Assembly: GCF_000406945.1 (NCBI RefSeq) | Contig: NZ_KE136354.1 | Span: 1,325,207 to 1,389,206 of the forward strand | Reading direction: 5' to 3' | Source of the DNA: Enterococcus dispar ATCC 51266 | Lineage (GTDB): Bacteria > Bacillota > Bacilli > Lactobacillales > Enterococcaceae | Length of the DNA: 64,000 nt | Part shown: one piece after another, positions 63,386-64,000 of the stretch | Numbering within the stretch: position 1 is the first letter of the stretch | Layout of the letters: the number at the start of each line of letters is the position of its first letter | Position numbers and translations under genes: made by a program | The notes under the pieces: model-generated | What the model was told of the DNA's origin: nothing | Databases searched by the model: none | Seen by the model: only the letters and a program-made list of their open reading frames with translations

Positions 63386-64000
63386 CTATAATTCCTCAGA
63401 AGATACATTCTTTTTATGCGATTCATTAATGCGTGCTTTGATTACTTCTAAAACGTAATATTCCTCAGATGGCGGAATATTCAAACGCAACATACGTCCA
63501 AAAGACTGAATGTGATTATGCACCTGCTCATAAAGAGATTCATTTAGCAATTGTTCAGCCTCGGTGGTGGTTACTGCCAAAGGTTGTTTTAATAAGACGC
63601 GCTCTAAAACACCAGCTGTATGCAAAGCTAAGTTTATTTCCAAGCCAAAATCACGAGTACTTAAGCCTACATCTTCTACTAAATTAGTTACAAAATCCCA
63701 AATTGGCTGAGCCAATTTGTCCCCATTAATAAAAGTAAAGTTTTCATGAATAAACCGGTTAATCAATTCCACGGCTTTTTCACCTTGAATAGCTTCACTT
63801 GGGTAAGTGGCCAATTGTTCATGATCCAGTAATAAACGGTTTAAGATAGCTTTCACATCTTGATTAATAAAACGATCCAAAGGAATAAAAGGAGCATTAA
63901 TTTTAGGATCAACAATTCCTGTAGCAGCAAGTAAGTTGTAGTCATTTTGAATTTTTTGCAAACGTTCAGGTAACGTAACGACGGATTGCGTAATGACTTG
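63386..64000 (-). CDS. LevR/ManR-type sigma-54 activator, C-terminal part (start beyond window)
   Basis: The frame is open to the right edge; only the last 204 residues are seen. They hold a PRD domain: VELINRFIHENFTFINGD and LEINLALHTAGVLERVLLKQ with conserved His residues that are PTS phosphorylation sites, then a C-terminal AYFVLEVIKARI-like end (EEYYVLEVIKARINES). LevR-type proteins also have an N-terminal AAA sigma-54 interaction domain, which would lie beyond the window. The place directly upstream of a -24/-12 promoter and PTS genes supports this call. ManR in Listeria and MptR in Enterococcus are the closest known examples. Confidence 0.87.
   Translation of the reverse strand, partial: QVITQSVVTLPERLQKIQNDYNLLAATGIVDPKINAPFIPLDRFINQDVKAILNRLLLDHEQLATYPSEAIQGEKAVELINRFIHENFTFINGDKLAQPIWDFVTNLVEDVGLSTRDFGLEINLALHTAGVLERVLLKQPLAVTTTEAEQLLNESLYEQVHNHIQSFGRMLRLNIPPSEEYYVLEVIKARINESHKKNVSSEEL

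Overview
The window looks like a chromosomal segment of a low-GC Gram-positive coccus of the order Lactobacillales, most likely Enterococcus or a close relative. The main reasons are: a division and cell-wall (dcw) cluster in enterococcal order (mraZ, rsmH, ftsL, pbp, mraY, murD, murG, divIB, ftsA, ftsZ, ylmE, sepF, ylmG, ylmH, divIVA, then T-box-ileS); the argR-recN and nusB-folD-xseAB-ispA-tlyA block; a sigma-54 type mannose PTS operon; A/T-rich codon use; and strong AGGAGG-like ribosome binding sites. The species is inferred, not proven. No rRNA, tRNA, prophage or CRISPR array was seen.

Layout. 1-5.7 kb: a large 2-hydroxyacyl-CoA dehydratase activase-like protein (cut by the window edge) divergent from a TetR regulator, a 55-residue ORF, and a CadA-like metal-exporting P-type ATPase. 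5.8-14.2 kb: TagO-like transferase, YihY/BrkB membrane protein, methionine aminopeptidase, flavodoxin, a second TetR regulator, an M29 aminopeptidase, and a DtxR-family regulator followed at 11 nt by glucose-6-phosphate dehydrogenase. 14.2-20.2 kb: gltBD glutamate synthase. 20.4-38.7 kb: T-box-controlled ileS and the dcw cluster, read right to left, with a 99-bp-period tandem repeat between pbp and mraY. 38.8-48.3 kb: CorA, a 38-residue membrane protein, recN, argR, tlyA, ispA, xseB, xseA, folD, nusB, an Asp23-family gene and efp.

48.5-57.6 kb is the main accessory region. It is a catabolic cassette lying between efp and the Xaa-Pro peptidase gene, two genes that are usually neighbours in Firmicutes. 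In transcription order it holds an AraC regulator, a sugar-binding lipoprotein, two ABC permeases, a GH112 galacto-N-biose/lacto-N-biose phosphorylase, a tiny membrane protein and a ROK kinase. Two candidate catabolite (cre) sites sit on its promoters. No ABC ATPase is present, so a shared one elsewhere is likely. A complete IS1380-family insertion sequence, with 15-bp perfect inverted ends and a 5-bp AAATA duplication, sits between the regulator and the binding-protein gene.

57.7-64 kb: Xaa-Pro peptidase, a GlsB-type membrane protein, then the mannose-family PTS operon (stand-alone IIB, IIAB, IIC, IID, ManO) behind a perfect-looking -24/-12 promoter, and the 3' end of its LevR/ManR-type activator.

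How it fits together: most of the window is core growth machinery (wall synthesis, division, translation, isoprenoids, folate). Two carbohydrate modules, the GH112 cassette and the mannose PTS, give the niche-specific part. I did not find a clearly new defence or mobile system. The least explained items are the orphan activase, the tandem covarying hairpins before mraY, several tiny membrane proteins, and possible non-canonical starts in divIB and ylmG.
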